Shown here piece after piece: positions 1 through 9,513 of a stretch of 64,000 bases of DNA. The translations under genes and the position numbers were made by a program. This DNA comes from CAXXOK01 sp963675925 (lineage in GTDB: Bacteria > Bacillota > Clostridia > Christensenellales > Aristaeellaceae), in contig CAXXIB010000004.1 in assembly GCA_963675925.2 (NCBI GenBank), forward strand, positions 1,364,001 to 1,428,000, in the 5' to 3' direction. Below the pieces are notes generated by a model that was given only the letters and a program-made list of their open reading frames with translations, made no database searches and was not told the DNA's origin. How positions within the stretch are numbered: the first letter of the stretch is position 1; the number at the start of each line of letters is the position of its first letter.

Positions 1-578
1 TGCGCTTCTACTGGTTTGGTAAGGAGTCCGGCGCACTGGTCTCACTCAACATCACCCATGGCGCGATGGCTGTTGCCGGCCAGAGCCGCAATCCCGAGCG
101 TGCACTGATGGTGTACGACCTGATTCGCAACGATAAGACCTTCTACGATCTGTTCAACTATGGCATCGAAGGCGAGCAGTACATCGTCAAAGATGGCTTT
201 ATGGCCCGTCCTGATAACTATTTAGACGACGCGACTGACGGCGTGAGCTTTGACTACTGGTGGGGGCCGCAACGACGATCTGGAAATCAGAAGCGCCGAG
301 GTTGACTGGGAAGCCTACGAAGCCTTGGTGGCCAACGAATATGATCCGGTCAAGGTGGATTACCCCTACGGCAAGCTTGTCTTTAACACCGATCCGATCT
401 CCGTGGAACTGGATAACATCACCAACGTATACAACACCTACATGCCTGTTATCACCTTCGGCAAAATGGAGGATCCCGCGTCTTATGTTGCGCAGTTCCG
501 CCAGGCGCTGAAAGATGCCGGTATGAAACTGTGATGGAAGAAGTACAGCGCCAGATTGACGCAGTGTACGGCGAATAA
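1..578 (+). pseudogene. Extracellular solute-binding protein, C-terminal part, frameshifted
   Basis: The 3' end of a family-1 solute-binding protein of the LplA type, which captures oligosaccharides for an ABC importer. The gene starts before the window. Frame 3 is coding from base 3 (FYWFGKESG, then NPERALMVYDLIRND) to about 265, continues in frame 1 (YGKLVFNTDPISVELDNI) to a stop at 532-534, and returns to frame 3 for the final MEEVQRQIDAVYGE ending at 578. Two single-base shifts therefore break it. The VQRQ(I/L)DA ending is usual for the family. The downstream glycosidases fit a polysaccharide-use operon. Sequencing error is as likely as true decay. Confidence 0.75.
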
Positions 579-609
579 AGCTGCTTTTGTTCGTAACTGA
601 CTGACTGAC

Positions 610-637
610 GGGGCTTGCAAACCTGTTTGCAAGCCCC
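610..637 (+). terminator. Intercistronic hairpin
   Basis: A perfect 13-bp stem (GGGGCTTGCAAAC / GTTTGCAAGCCCC) with a two-base loop lies between the binding-protein gene and the GH2 gene. No T-run follows, so it may stabilise the upstream message or attenuate partially. Such hairpins are common after solute-binding-protein genes, whose mRNA is often more abundant than that of the rest of the operon. Confidence 0.6.
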
Positions 638-660
638 GCTTATCCTAAAGGAGCGTAACC

Positions 661-2928
661 ATGAGAACATCATCCGATTGAACGCTGACTGGCGGTTTGC
701 ACTGGGAGATCATACGCAGGCGTATTTTAAAGGGTACGACGACGGGGCGTGGGAGCAGATCATGCTGCCGCACGACTGGTCGGTTACCCTGCCTTTGACC
801 AGAGCTGTTCAAGCGGTACAGGCTACCTGCCTGGCGGTATCGGTTGGTACCGTAAGCGCTTTACCCTTTCAGAGCTGAAGGACCGCAGGGTGCTGCTTAC
901 GTTTGGTGGGGTGTATAAGCATGCCAGGGTGTGGATCAACTCCAACTATCTGGGTTACAGGCCGTTTGGCTACGCTTCGTTTACCTATGATATTACCGAC
1001 TTCGCCATTGAAGGGGAGAATGTGATCAGCGTTCGCTGTGAACATCAGGACCTGGCGGATTCCCGCTGGTTTACCGGCAACGGCATCTACCGTGATGTAA
1101 CATTGACCTTGTGCTCGCCTGTACACTTCAAACAGGACGGCGTATTTGCCTTTACAAAGCAGGCCCGATGCAAAAAGCGCGACACTGCAAGTGACGGCCG
1201 AGGTAACGGGAGATGCACAGCTGCATTGTGAACTGAAAGACCACACGGGAAAAAACCGTCGCAGAGGGGCAGGATACGCTGACTGTGCCCAAAACCCAAC
1301 GCTTTTGGTCCTACAGACACACCCCTACCTGTATACGCTGTCGGTAATCCGCCCCTGCAAGGCGATGCAGTGTGCGATACGCCTGGGACATACCCCTTTT
1401 GGTATTCGCACCTTTCCGTTTTTGATGCAAAACGAGGGATTTTTTTCTTAAACGACATCAACATAAAGCTAAAGGGTGTGTGCCTGCCACCACGATGGCG
1501 GGGGGTACTGGGTGCGGGCGGTTTCCCAAGGAAGTTTGGCTGCGCAGGGCTGCGTAAAGGCTGAAGGAAGTCGGTGTCAACGCCATTCGCAGCAGCCACA
1601 ATCCGCCGGATTCCCTGCTGCTCGACCTGTGCGATTCGCTGGGCTTTCTGGTGATTGACGAGGCGTTTGACGAGTGGGGAAGGCTGTAAAAATAAATGGT
1701 GGCAGGGACACAATGTGTACCCGCCGCAGCTGCATGGTTACTCGATGATTTTCCTGTCTGGCACGAGCAGGACTTGCGGGACTTGGTGCGGCGCGACCGC
1801 AATCATCCGTCCGTGATCCTCTGGTCCATCGGCAATGAGATTGATTATCCTAACGACCCCTATGTGCACCCGTTGTTTGCACAGGCGGAGGGGAACAATG
1901 ATAAAAACAAAACCGCTGCAGGAGCTGCTATACAATCCTGACAAGCCGTACATCGGTCGTCTGACGACGGTCGCCAAAGAGCTGTCCGCCATTGTCAAAG
2001 AAAGCGATACCACCCGCCCTGTAACGGCAGCGCTGGCCATGCCGGAGATCAGTAACCTGATCGGGTATGCGCAAACGCTGGATGTGGTCGGCTATAACTA
2101 TAAAGAACATCTTTATCAAGCGGATCACCAACCTATCCCGGTCATATCTTGATGGGGTCGGAAAACCGGCACGAACCGGAGGACTGGCTCGCGGTGAAGC
2201 ACAATGCCTTTATCAGCGGCCAGTTTCTGTGGACGGGCGTGGACTATCTCGGCGAGTGCTTCGGCTGGCCGGAGCGTGTTGCCCAGCCGGGTCTGCTGGA
2301 TTTGGCAGGGTATGAAAAACCCTTGTTCAATCTGCGCAAAGCGCTGTGGACGGATGAACTGACCTGTAAACTGGTGGTCGGCAGCTTGCAGGAGTTTTGG
2401 AAGGCTTCCTATGTTTGGGATGGCGAGGGCGGCGCGCTGACGGATGTGATGGTGATCAGCAATGGCGACCGGGCAACGCTTTGGCTGAATGGTCAGGAGC
2501 TTGCAACCAAGATAGTTGACGAGACCTGCCTTGTCAATTTCCATGTGCCGTATGCTCCGGGTGAGCTGAAAGTGGTGTGCGTTCGGGACGGCCAAACGGC
2601 GCAGGATACGCTGGTCACACCCGGCAAGGCGAAGACGTTGGACGTAAAGGTTTGGCCTGGAGATGCGCAGGAAGTATGGCAGCTGGAAGTCTCATTGCTG
2701 GACGGACAAGGCAGGCTGGCAGCCACCGATGATCGGGCTCTTACGGTGACCGCTGATGACGACCGTGCCATTATGGGGATTGAAAATGGCTGCGCGACTG
2801 ATTTGACTAGTTATGCCAGTCATACGCGGCCAACATGGAAGGGCCGTGCCATAGTCTATGTACGCAAAGGTGCCAAAAACGCGCAGCTTTCAGTGCCCGA
2901 CCTTGACCCGGTAGTTGTTCCGTTCTAA
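661..2928 (+). pseudogene. GH2 family glycoside hydrolase (beta-galactosidase-like), multiply frameshifted
   Basis: A GH2 enzyme hydrolyses terminal beta-galactosides or related sugars. The start at 661 follows an AAAGGAG ribosome-binding site. The N-terminal jelly-roll region (LNADWRFALGD, then GIGWYRKRFTL and SRWFTGNGIYRDV), the barrel (LKGVCLHHDGG split over two frames, VGVNAIRSSHNPPD, VIDEAFDEW) and a C-terminal Ig-like region are all present, but in changing frames. The acid/base Glu lies in GNEID (codon 1837-1839) and the likely nucleophile Glu in MGSENR (2161-2163). At least ten single-base shifts are needed to read the protein through. Family assignment is firm; whether the gene is dead or badly sequenced cannot be decided from the sequence alone. 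Confidence 0.8.
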
Positions 2929-2947
2929 GGGACAGGATGCAGGTACA

Positions 2948-3499
2948 ATGAAAACAATACAAATTACACAAGGACTCCTGCGGCAGGCCGAAATCGAGTT
3001 GCAGGCGGCGGGGCTTACTACCCTGCATATCGGCCCGGATGGTGGCGGACTGGATGTGTCCGCCATTGCCGGTTGTACGGAGCGCTATCTTGTATTTGAT
3101 GCCGAATGCCTGATGGATCATAGCTTGATTCTGAACCTGAATGTGTATGAAAAAGCGGATGATACCGATGCCGCATTTTATATGCGTTTTTTGGTTTGCT
3201 GCCGCGCCTGCGTGCAAGGATATGCCTTGACCTGCAGTGCATGGATGGGGCATATCTTGTTCCCGGAAAGCTATCCGGGGCAGTTGAAGGTGGTTTGCCA
3301 CGGCAAGCGCGTGGAGCGTGTGGCGGCGGAAAGCATCACGCTGGCGATGCCGGCTTGTTATCATAGCGTAACCCTGCGGCTGTCCGACTTAACGGTGACG
3401 GATACATTTCCAGAATCGTTTCCGCTGCCCAATGGGAAGCGGATTGATAGCATGGGCAGTGGAAGGAAAAGAGCTGGCCGGGCAAGCTGTCGTCCCTAG
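2948..3499 (+). pseudogene. N-terminal part of agarase-like glycoside hydrolase, frameshifted
   Basis: A beta-sandwich-like region that belongs to the gene continuing at 3505. It starts at ATG 2948 after GGGACAGGATG. The reading leaves frame 2 between roughly 3185 and 3250, where frame 3 gives a better protein (FGLLPRLRARICLDLQCMDG). It then returns to frame 2 (YPGQLKVVCHGKRVERV). A last shift near 3457 joins it to the downstream frame: adding one base gives GQWKEKSWPGKLSSLEEM, a linker that reads naturally into the next segment. There are thus three indels in 550 bp, like the GH2 gene upstream. Confidence 0.65.
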
Positions 3500-3504
3500 A
3501 AGAA

Positions 3505-4962
3505 ATGCGGGAAAAATTGCAGGCCGCAAGCAAGCTTCCCGATAGATTTGTCGATCCGACCTGGGATCGGTATGGTGGATCGAAGACCCATTTCGTGCAA
3601 CAAGGCACAGGGTATTTTACCAAGGCCAAGCTGGACGGCAGGTGGACGCTGGTCGACCCTCTGGGCAATGCGTTTTTCAGCGTGGGCCCGGATTGCGTCG
3701 TGGCTCGTGCTGATTGCCGGGTGGACGCGATGGAACAGTATATGGACTGGCTTCCGGCTGAAGACGATCCCGAATATGGTGCCATGTATCGCCATATGCA
3801 TTGGCCGCTGGGAGACGAGCCGCGCAAGCGCGACTGTACGCTGTTTTCTTTTACGCAGGCGAATCTGTACCGCGCGTTTGGAGCGGACTGGCACACGCAC
3901 TGGCAAGGGCTGATGAGCCGCCAGCTAAAGCATGGTATGCTCAACACACTGGGCAATTGGAGTGATGATCAAAGTTTGGGTGTCATCCCTCTGCCGTATG
4001 TGACCATGCTTGAGCGTTTTCCGGATACCCGGCTTAAAATCTTCCGCGATTTTCCCGATGTGCTATCTGACGAGTACAGGCAAAGTGCGTTGGACTGTGC
4101 AGCATCCCTGTCTGCTCGCGCAAACGACCCGCTGATGATCGGTTATTTTTTGCGCAACGAGCCAGCTTGGGCGTTTGTGGACAATCTGATTCTTGCCGAT
4201 GAAGTACTCTACAACCCCGCAGCCAGCGCATGCAAGCGGGAGCTAATCGCCTGGCTTAGGCAACAATATCAAACCCCGCAAGCGCTGTCCAAGGCCTGGA
4301 ACTATACGTTTGCTGATTTTGCGGATTTAAATCGGCCCATCAAAAACGCCTCAGCGCTGTCGGATGCGGCCAGGCGAGACCTAAAGGCGTTCTCGGTGGT
4401 TTTGCTGGATGCATATGTCGGCATCATCGCCAAGGCCTGTCGCACGGCAGATCCGAACCATATGAATCTTGGTATGCGCTGGGCGTGGATATCTGACCCC
4501 GATCTGGTTACGGGCTGGCAGTATTTCGATGTATTCTCCATTAACTGCTATGCGGTAGACCCGACCGCGATGCTCGATCATGTCGTTTCACTGGGGGTTG
4601 ATCGGCCGATCATCATCGGTGAATACCATTTCGGTGCGTTGGATCAGGGGCAGACGGCCACGGGGCTGGAAGCGGTTGCCGACCAAACACAGCGCGGTAA
4701 AGCGTATCGTTATTATACCGAGCGGGTGGCTGCCCATCCCTACGGGGTCGGCTGTCATTGGTTTCAGTGTTATGATCAATTCGCTTTGGGCCGCTTTGAC
4801 GGTGAAAACTACAACATCGGCCTGTTTGACACTGCTTCCCTGCCACACCAAAGCATGCTGCGTGCCACGCGGGAGACCGGCAGGCGGTTGTACCATGTGA
4901 AATTCCAAACCAGCTCCCCTGTTGAGGACAAGCCTGAGACCATCCCCATGATTGCCTATTAG
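3505..4962 (+). CDS. Agarase/GH42-like clan GH-A glycoside hydrolase (catalytic barrel)
   Basis: A 485-residue intact segment carrying a (beta/alpha)8 barrel. The acid/base Glu is in YFLRNEPAW (codon 4159-4161) and the nucleophile Glu in IIIGEYHFGALDQG (codon 4621-4623). The GEYHFGALD motif and the early FSFTQANLYRAFGADW resemble bacterial agarase-type enzymes (GH50-like), so a galactan or another beta-linked polysaccharide is a reasonable substrate. ATG 3505 is only the first Met of this frame: coding continues upstream in the same frame to about 3458 (WPGKLSSLEE), so the true gene starts at 2948. No signal peptide is visible, suggesting it acts in the cytoplasm on imported oligosaccharides. 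Confidence 0.65.
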   Translation: MREKLQAASKLPDRFVDPTWDRYGGSKTHFVQQGTGYFTKAKLDGRWTLVDPLGNAFFSVGPDCVVARADCRVDAMEQYMDWLPAEDDPEYGAMYRHMHWPLGDEPRKRDCTLFSFTQANLYRAFGADWHTHWQGLMSRQLKHGMLNTLGNWSDDQSLGVIPLPYVTMLERFPDTRLKIFRDFPDVLSDEYRQSALDCAASLSARANDPLMIGYFLRNEPAWAFVDNLILADEVLYNPAASACKRELIAWLRQQYQTPQALSKAWNYTFADFADLNRPIKNASALSDAARRDLKAFSVVLLDAYVGIIAKACRTADPNHMNLGMRWAWISDPDLVTGWQYFDVFSINCYAVDPTAMLDHVVSLGVDRPIIIGEYHFGALDQGQTATGLEAVADQTQRGKAYRYYTERVAAHPYGVGCHWFQCYDQFALGRFDGENYNIGLFDTASLPHQSMLRATRETGRRLYHVKFQTSSPVEDKPETIPMIAY

Positions 4963-4985
4963 GGGAAATTTCCGGCCGGCAAATG

Positions 4986-5014
4986 AAAAGCGTACAGCAT
5001 AGCTGTACGCTTTT
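4986..5014. terminator. Bidirectional terminator
   Basis: Stem AAAAGCGTACAGC / GCTGTACGCTTTT with loop ATA, sitting between two convergent genes. A-run and T-run at the two ends let it serve both the glycosidase (+) and the EAL gene (-). Confidence 0.85.
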
Positions 5015-5029
5015 GTGATGGGGGGACGG

Positions 5030-6916
5030 TTAGAGTTTGTCCAAATAATCCCGTCGCTCCATAAACAACATCAAGTCATCAATGGTCATAGGCTTGGAGA
5101 AGTAAAAGCCCTGTACACCTTGAATGCCCAGCGTTTTTAGGTAGCGAATCTGCTCCAGTGTTTCCACACCTTCGACAATCATTTTCAGCCCCTGGTCAAC
5201 AAACATTTTCACAAACGCTTCAATGATAACCCGTTCCTTTTTATTGGTGGGATCGACCGGAACAAAAGTACGGTCAATCTTCACCTTCAGGTTTTCAAAG
5301 CTGCGGATAAAGGCGACGTTGGAGTTTCCGGTGCCAAAATCATCAATCGCGAAGATGATATTATGCTTGTACAGGTCGCGGATGCGCTCCTGGGTGTGCT
5401 CGTTGAACACAATGTCCTCCAGAAGCTCCAGCACGATATAGCTTTTTTCCTCTTCGGTCAGGTCGATGATGGTGGTTGGCGGCTGATTGATTAAGCTGTC
5501 AAAGGTTTGCTGGCAGCAGTTGATGGAGATAAATGTATCCTTGAAGCACGGCATGGTTTCCATGCGTTTGCGGTCTTTGCGTACATTCAGGAACACGTTT
5601 TCATCCAGCATCTGGCCAAGGTTGTAGTGGAGTATCTCATCCATAAACAGGGAAGGCGGTCGCACCCCGTCGCCGGTATTCCAGCGCGAAAGCGCTTCAA
5701 TGCCAAGCATCGTGCCATCCTGAATGTTGATAATCGGCTGGTAGTAGTTGACAAACTCCTGATTGCGTATCGCCTGCCGCAGGGTGGATTTGGCGTATCG
5801 TTTCTCCGTGAACAGATCGGTAAAGTGGTGCCTGTCGAATAGAAACAACAGAATCAGCACCAGCATATATAGCAGCACTACACCGGCCCAAACCAAAACC
5901 TGCACCCAGATAGAATCGACTAAGTGATAGAAGTATTTGAAATGCAAATCGCTATGGTAGGATGATGTGTTGCTGTAACACAGCAGGAACCCCATCTTTT
6001 GGGCTGCGGTCGAAGCCAGGAAATAATCCTTGCTCCGATCATAGATATTGCTAAACAGCGTATAGCTGCACAAATTGTTTTCGTACACGAAGCTGCCGGT
6101 GTCTTGTGTTAAGTCGATATCGGGAAACAAATCCAGTATGGTATGCCCGTAGTGTGGTGAATCCTGCTCGTAACACAAACCGAAGTTCCAATCCTCGTCC
6201 TGGCCATTGTACAGGCAGCCGCGTTCATCAAAAATCAGCAGCGGGCAGCCAGGCTGCTCCGTAAAACCACGCATTTCATCTAGCATATCGTGCATCAGAA
6301 AATTGATGACCAGGTATCCGTAGCGTTGGTCGTTGATGTCCACAGGCGTGGTAATGCGCAGCGTCGGCTTGGGCAGCCCAGTGAGCGGATTGATTTCGAT
6401 TTTACCGTTTTCTATGTTCAAATCCAATGCTGAAAACAGGAATTGATGGCGTCCCAGGCCACGGGCTTCCCGGTAGAAGTAGCGGCCAGATTTGTCCTGC
6501 AGGTCTTCCTTGCTCACCAAATACGGTTGACCGCCGTTCTGGTTCAGGCGCAGCATCTCCATGCCATCCAGGCCGATAATGCGTATTTTGTCGATCTCCG
6601 GATGCTGATGCATATTCTCCATAAACAGGGAAATGAAGTCCTCCCGGGAGGTATCTTTGGCGGCCAGCGTCAAGTAATCGGACTCGATGGTGCGCATGAT
6701 GGCTGTCATCGCCGATACATGATCGCGGTACGTAATCATCGCCTGGACGATGATATCCTGCTGTTCATGCGTAAGCCTATCTTTTTTTGTAGTATAGGTG
6801 GTAAAGCTAATCAAGAGGGAAAGAAGAATGATCAGTACGATCGGGATTGGCAGAAAACGAACAAACGCTTGCTGAAGCGCCTTTTTTTCGCTGGTATCCG
6901 TTTTCGTAGACTTCAT
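5030..6916 (-). CDS. Membrane EAL-domain cyclic-di-GMP phosphodiesterase with extracellular sensor
   Basis: 628 residues. A transmembrane helix near residues 17-40 is followed by a Cache-like extracytoplasmic sensor (about 45-310), a second helix near 335-358 and an EAL domain to the end. The EAL domain keeps the motifs expected of an active enzyme: IEALSRW, INCCQQTF, LELLED, DDFGTGNSN, VKIDRTFV, VEGVET and QGFYFSKP. It should hydrolyse c-di-GMP to pGpG in response to an outside signal. No GGDEF domain is fused. The start has AGGAG nine bases upstream, and a consensus-like promoter lies at 7011-7039. It is a single-gene unit, convergent with the glycosidase. Confidence 0.9.
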   Translation of the reverse strand: MKSTKTDTSEKKALQQAFVRFLPIPIVLIILLSLLISFTTYTTKKDRLTHEQQDIIVQAMITYRDHVSAMTAIMRTIESDYLTLAAKDTSREDFISLFMENMHQHPEIDKIRIIGLDGMEMLRLNQNGGQPYLVSKEDLQDKSGRYFYREARGLGRHQFLFSALDLNIENGKIEINPLTGLPKPTLRITTPVDINDQRYGYLVINFLMHDMLDEMRGFTEQPGCPLLIFDERGCLYNGQDEDWNFGLCYEQDSPHYGHTILDLFPDIDLTQDTGSFVYENNLCSYTLFSNIYDRSKDYFLASTAAQKMGFLLCYSNTSSYHSDLHFKYFYHLVDSIWVQVLVWAGVVLLYMLVLILLFLFDRHHFTDLFTEKRYAKSTLRQAIRNQEFVNYYQPIINIQDGTMLGIEALSRWNTGDGVRPPSLFMDEILHYNLGQMLDENVFLNVRKDRKRMETMPCFKDTFISINCCQQTFDSLINQPPTTIIDLTEEEKSYIVLELLEDIVFNEHTQERIRDLYKHNIIFAIDDFGTGNSNVAFIRSFENLKVKIDRTFVPVDPTNKKERVIIEAFVKMFVDQGLKMIVEGVETLEQIRYLKTLGIQGVQGFYFSKPMTIDDLMLFMERRDYLDKL

Positions 6917-7010
6917 TTACATAACTCCTGCCGGGTCACGAATACATCTGAAACGACGAGAAACGTTGGTTCAGCTAGACTTTCAGAATGAATCGTTGTT
7001 TCTGGTATTA

Positions 7011-7039
7011 ATTGTAACTGATTGCAGAATACTTTGCAA
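7011..7039 (-). promoter_or_regulatory. Sigma-A promoter of the EAL gene
   Basis: On the minus strand, TTGCAA (7034-7039), 17 bases, then TACAAT (7011-7016). It leaves a leader of roughly 90 bases before the EAL gene start. Confidence 0.65.
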
Positions 7040-7074
7040 GGTGTTTTATCGCTGCGGGAATCTGCGTTTTGCGG

Positions 7075-7103
7075 TTGACAAGACGGATTTAAAAGCGTAG
7101 GAT
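7075..7103 (+). promoter_or_regulatory. Promoter of the TetR-ABC exporter operon
   Basis: A perfect TTGACA (7075-7080), 17 bases, then TAGGAT (7098-7103). Transcription would begin near 7110, at the candidate operator. Confidence 0.75.
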
Positions 7104-7108
7104 GAATG

Positions 7109-7126
7109 TTAGTGCTTACTTACATT
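7109..7126 (+). promoter_or_regulatory. Candidate TetR operator
   Basis: The sequence TTAGTGCTTACTTACATT begins just after the -10 box and contains AGT-GCTT-ACT at 7111-7120. AGTG/ACT half-sites near +1 are common for TetR-family regulators, and the site sits directly upstream of such a gene. Inference only. Confidence 0.4.
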
Positions 7127-7142
7127 ACGTGGAGGAATGGTT

Positions 7143-7715
7143 GTGGACACGGAAGAAAAACTGGTGCTGGCAGCGCTGCGGCAATTTGAAAAACATGGAT
7201 TTATCGCCGCGACCACCAAAACCATCGCTGCTGAGGCGGGGGTTGCCGAAGTTACGCTGTTTCGCTATTTCGGGGATAAGAAAACCCTGTTTTCCAAAGT
7301 GGCGGCATATGTGGCTAGTGATATTCAGCTGATGGAGATTCCCAACATGAAAACGGGCAATGCGCGTAAGGATATTCTGCGCCTGTGCCGGAGTATATTG
7401 CAGATGTTTATCCGCTACAACGCATTGTTTCGTATGCTGATCTTTGAAGCAAACAAGTACGCGGATATTCAGGTTGTCGTTTCGCAGGTGCGCGGCCGGG
7501 CGATTCAAAACATACAACAGTTGGCCAAGCAGTACTTTCGTACGGACCCGGAACATGCACAAGCCTGCTCCGAGTGGATGAGCAACTCGCTGATGGGTAC
7601 CAGCCTGAGCTATTGCCTGTTCCATCATCAGGAAGACAAGGAGAGCTTTGTCAGCCAGCATTCCGCCATCGTTGCGGATGCGTTTATTCAACAAATGAAA
7701 GCAATGGAGACGTGA
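7143..7715 (+). CDS. TetR/AcrR family transcriptional regulator
   Basis: A one-domain repressor of about 190 residues. The N-terminal helix-turn-helix reads FIAATTKTIAAEAGVAEVTLFRYFGDKKTLF (continuous in the protein, shown here as TTKTIAAEAGV and TLFRYFGDKKTLF). The C-terminal part would bind a ligand. GTG 7143 is preferred over ATG 7137 because GGAGG at 7131-7135 gives a seven-base spacing to GTG but almost touches the ATG. It leads an operon with an ABC exporter four bases downstream, so it probably represses its own operon and is released by a transported drug or lipid. Confidence 0.85.
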   Translation: MDTEEKLVLAALRQFEKHGFIAATTKTIAAEAGVAEVTLFRYFGDKKTLFSKVAAYVASDIQLMEIPNMKTGNARKDILRLCRSILQMFIRYNALFRMLIFEANKYADIQVVVSQVRGRAIQNIQQLAKQYFRTDPEHAQACSEWMSNSLMGTSLSYCLFHHQEDKESFVSQHSAIVADAFIQQMKAMET

Positions 7716-7719
7716 AACA

Positions 7720-8439
7720 ATGCAAATTACGGTCAAGAACCTGGCCAAAGGCTTTTCGGGGAAGCCGGTTTTACACGATATTACGTTTGAGATCTCCGGC
7801 GGGAGCATTTTGTGCCTGCTGGGGCCGTCGGGGGCGGGGAAAACCACCCTGATCCGTCTGCTTTTAGGTGCACTTCCGGCCGACCGGGGTAGCATTGTGG
7901 TGGATGGGCAGCCGGTGCCCGATTTAAATGTGCTTAAAAATATCGGATATATGCCCCAGAACGATGCTCTGTACGATGATCTGTCCGGTGAGGACAACCT
8001 GAAATTCTACGGGTCGCTGTACAAAATGGACAAAGCACAAAAGCAGAAGCGCATCGAAGATGTACTGGCGCTGCTGGACCTGACCAAAGATCGCAAGAAG
8101 CTGGTGCGCTATTACTCTGGTGGTATGAAGAAACGGCTGTCACTGGCTACCGCACTTCTCAACGAGCCAAGGCTGCTCCTGCTGGATGAACCGACCGTCG
8201 GTATCGACCCCGTACTGAAACGCGCGGTGTGGGATCGGTTTCATACGCTGAAACAGCAGGGGATTACCATGATTATTTCCACCCATGTGATGGATGAGGT
8301 CACCGAATGCGACAAGGCGGCGCTTTTATACGGCGGCAAGTTGATCCGTTTCGATACGGTGGAAACGCTATTGCAGTCCACCGAAACGGGACATATTGAA
8401 GAACTGTTTTTCAAGGTAACGGAAGGGGCGGTGCAGTAA
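7720..8439 (+). CDS. ABC exporter ATP-binding protein
   Basis: 239 residues with a complete nucleotide-binding domain: Walker A GPSGAGKTTL (about residue 36), Q-loop MPQNDALYDDLSG, signature YYSGGMKKRLS, Walker B LLLLDEPTVGIDP and switch His in STHVMDE. The spacing and the DALYDDLSGEDNL stretch are typical of ABC-2 (drug, lipid or antibiotic) exporters. It powers the permease encoded one base downstream, and both follow the TetR gene. The start codon 7720 is close to the TetR stop, implying translational coupling. Confidence 0.92.
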   Translation: MQITVKNLAKGFSGKPVLHDITFEISGGSILCLLGPSGAGKTTLIRLLLGALPADRGSIVVDGQPVPDLNVLKNIGYMPQNDALYDDLSGEDNLKFYGSLYKMDKAQKQKRIEDVLALLDLTKDRKKLVRYYSGGMKKRLSLATALLNEPRLLLLDEPTVGIDPVLKRAVWDRFHTLKQQGITMIISTHVMDEVTECDKAALLYGGKLIRFDTVETLLQSTETGHIEELFFKVTEGAVQ

Positions 8440-8440
8440 T

Positions 8441-9466
8441 ATGAAAGGGATTGCCATGCGGGTTATCCGGCAGATGCGCGGCGACAAACGCATGCTTGCC
8501 CTCATCTTGTTTGCACCGCTGCTCATGTTTACGCTGATCTTTTTTCTGCTCAGCGATACAAGCTATGTTCCCACAATCGCCGTGGATCAAAGCGCACTTC
8601 CGGCGCAAGTCATGACAGCGCTGGAGGGCGAGGATGTACACCTGATTGACGTTGCAACGCTGTCCTACGCAAGTGAGGAACAGCTTTTGAAGGACGATAG
8701 AACCATTGACATGGTCGTCGTCCGGTCTGGTTTGCAAATCGACACCTACAGCCTAGAGCCGACGGTAAAATCGGCACAGGCAATGAAAGCGCTGCAAGGT
8801 GCGGTCAAAACGCTATCGCAGCAAATGATTTCCATACAGTCTCATGTTGTGTATAACGATGGAGCGTCTACGTTCCAGTCGCTTGGATTTGTGTTTTTGT
8901 CGTTTTTATCGTTCTTCTTTGTGTTCGTGATCTCCGGAATGACCCTGGTACGGGAGCGCACCGGCGGTACGCTGGAGCGGCTGCTGATGACCCCGGTCAA
9001 GCGCTGGCAAGTGATGGCCGGCTACACCGCCGGGTATGGCGTGTTTGCGGCCCTGCAATCGGTGTTGGTGGTTGTGTATGTGCTGTTTGTGCTAGGTATG
9101 CCTTGTGCGGGCGATGTAGGGCTGATCTTTGCCATCATGCTGCTTAACGCGTTGGTCGCGGTGCTGTATGGCGCAATGGCATCCATCGTGGCATCGTCCG
9201 AGATGCAGGTTGCGCAGATGATTCCGGTGTTGGTTGTGCCTCAGGTATTCTTCTGCGGCCTGATCCCCATCGACACCATTCCGCTTGGGCTTGGCATCAT
9301 CGCCTTTATCACCCCGGTCTATTACTCGGCCGAGGCCATCCGCCGCGTGATGATTGAAGGCGCGGGTTTTTCCGGCATCTGGCTGCAAGGCTTAGCGCTG
9401 CTTGGTTTCGGAGCGTTGCTGATGACCGTGAACACGCTGGCACTCAAAAAGTTTCGGACGCTGTAA
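8441..9466 (+). CDS. ABC-2 type exporter permease
   Basis: 341 residues of the ABC2_membrane_3 layout. One N-terminal helix (LALILFAPLLMFTLIFFLL) is followed by an extracytoplasmic domain of about 140 residues and five further helices. The coupling region MTLVRERTGGTLERLLMTPVKRWQVMAGY is characteristic of the family. It forms the membrane half of the exporter with the adjacent ATPase, probably as a homodimer. Substrate cannot be read from the sequence. The gene starts one base after the ATPase stop and ends at a strong terminator. Confidence 0.9.
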   Translation: MKGIAMRVIRQMRGDKRMLALILFAPLLMFTLIFFLLSDTSYVPTIAVDQSALPAQVMTALEGEDVHLIDVATLSYASEEQLLKDDRTIDMVVVRSGLQIDTYSLEPTVKSAQAMKALQGAVKTLSQQMISIQSHVVYNDGASTFQSLGFVFLSFLSFFFVFVISGMTLVRERTGGTLERLLMTPVKRWQVMAGYTAGYGVFAALQSVLVVVYVLFVLGMPCAGDVGLIFAIMLLNALVAVLYGAMASIVASSEMQVAQMIPVLVVPQVFFCGLIPIDTIPLGLGIIAFITPVYYSAEAIRRVMIEGAGFSGIWLQGLALLGFGALLMTVNTLALKKFRTL

Positions 9467-9513
9467 CCGCAAGCGCTGCGAAAGTCCGATGGCACGTGCA
9501 TAGGAATGAATTT

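Noticed and set aside
1087..1713. Long minus-strand frame opposite the GH2 gene
   Set aside because: It mirrors a conserved glycosidase in codon position and has no family resemblance.
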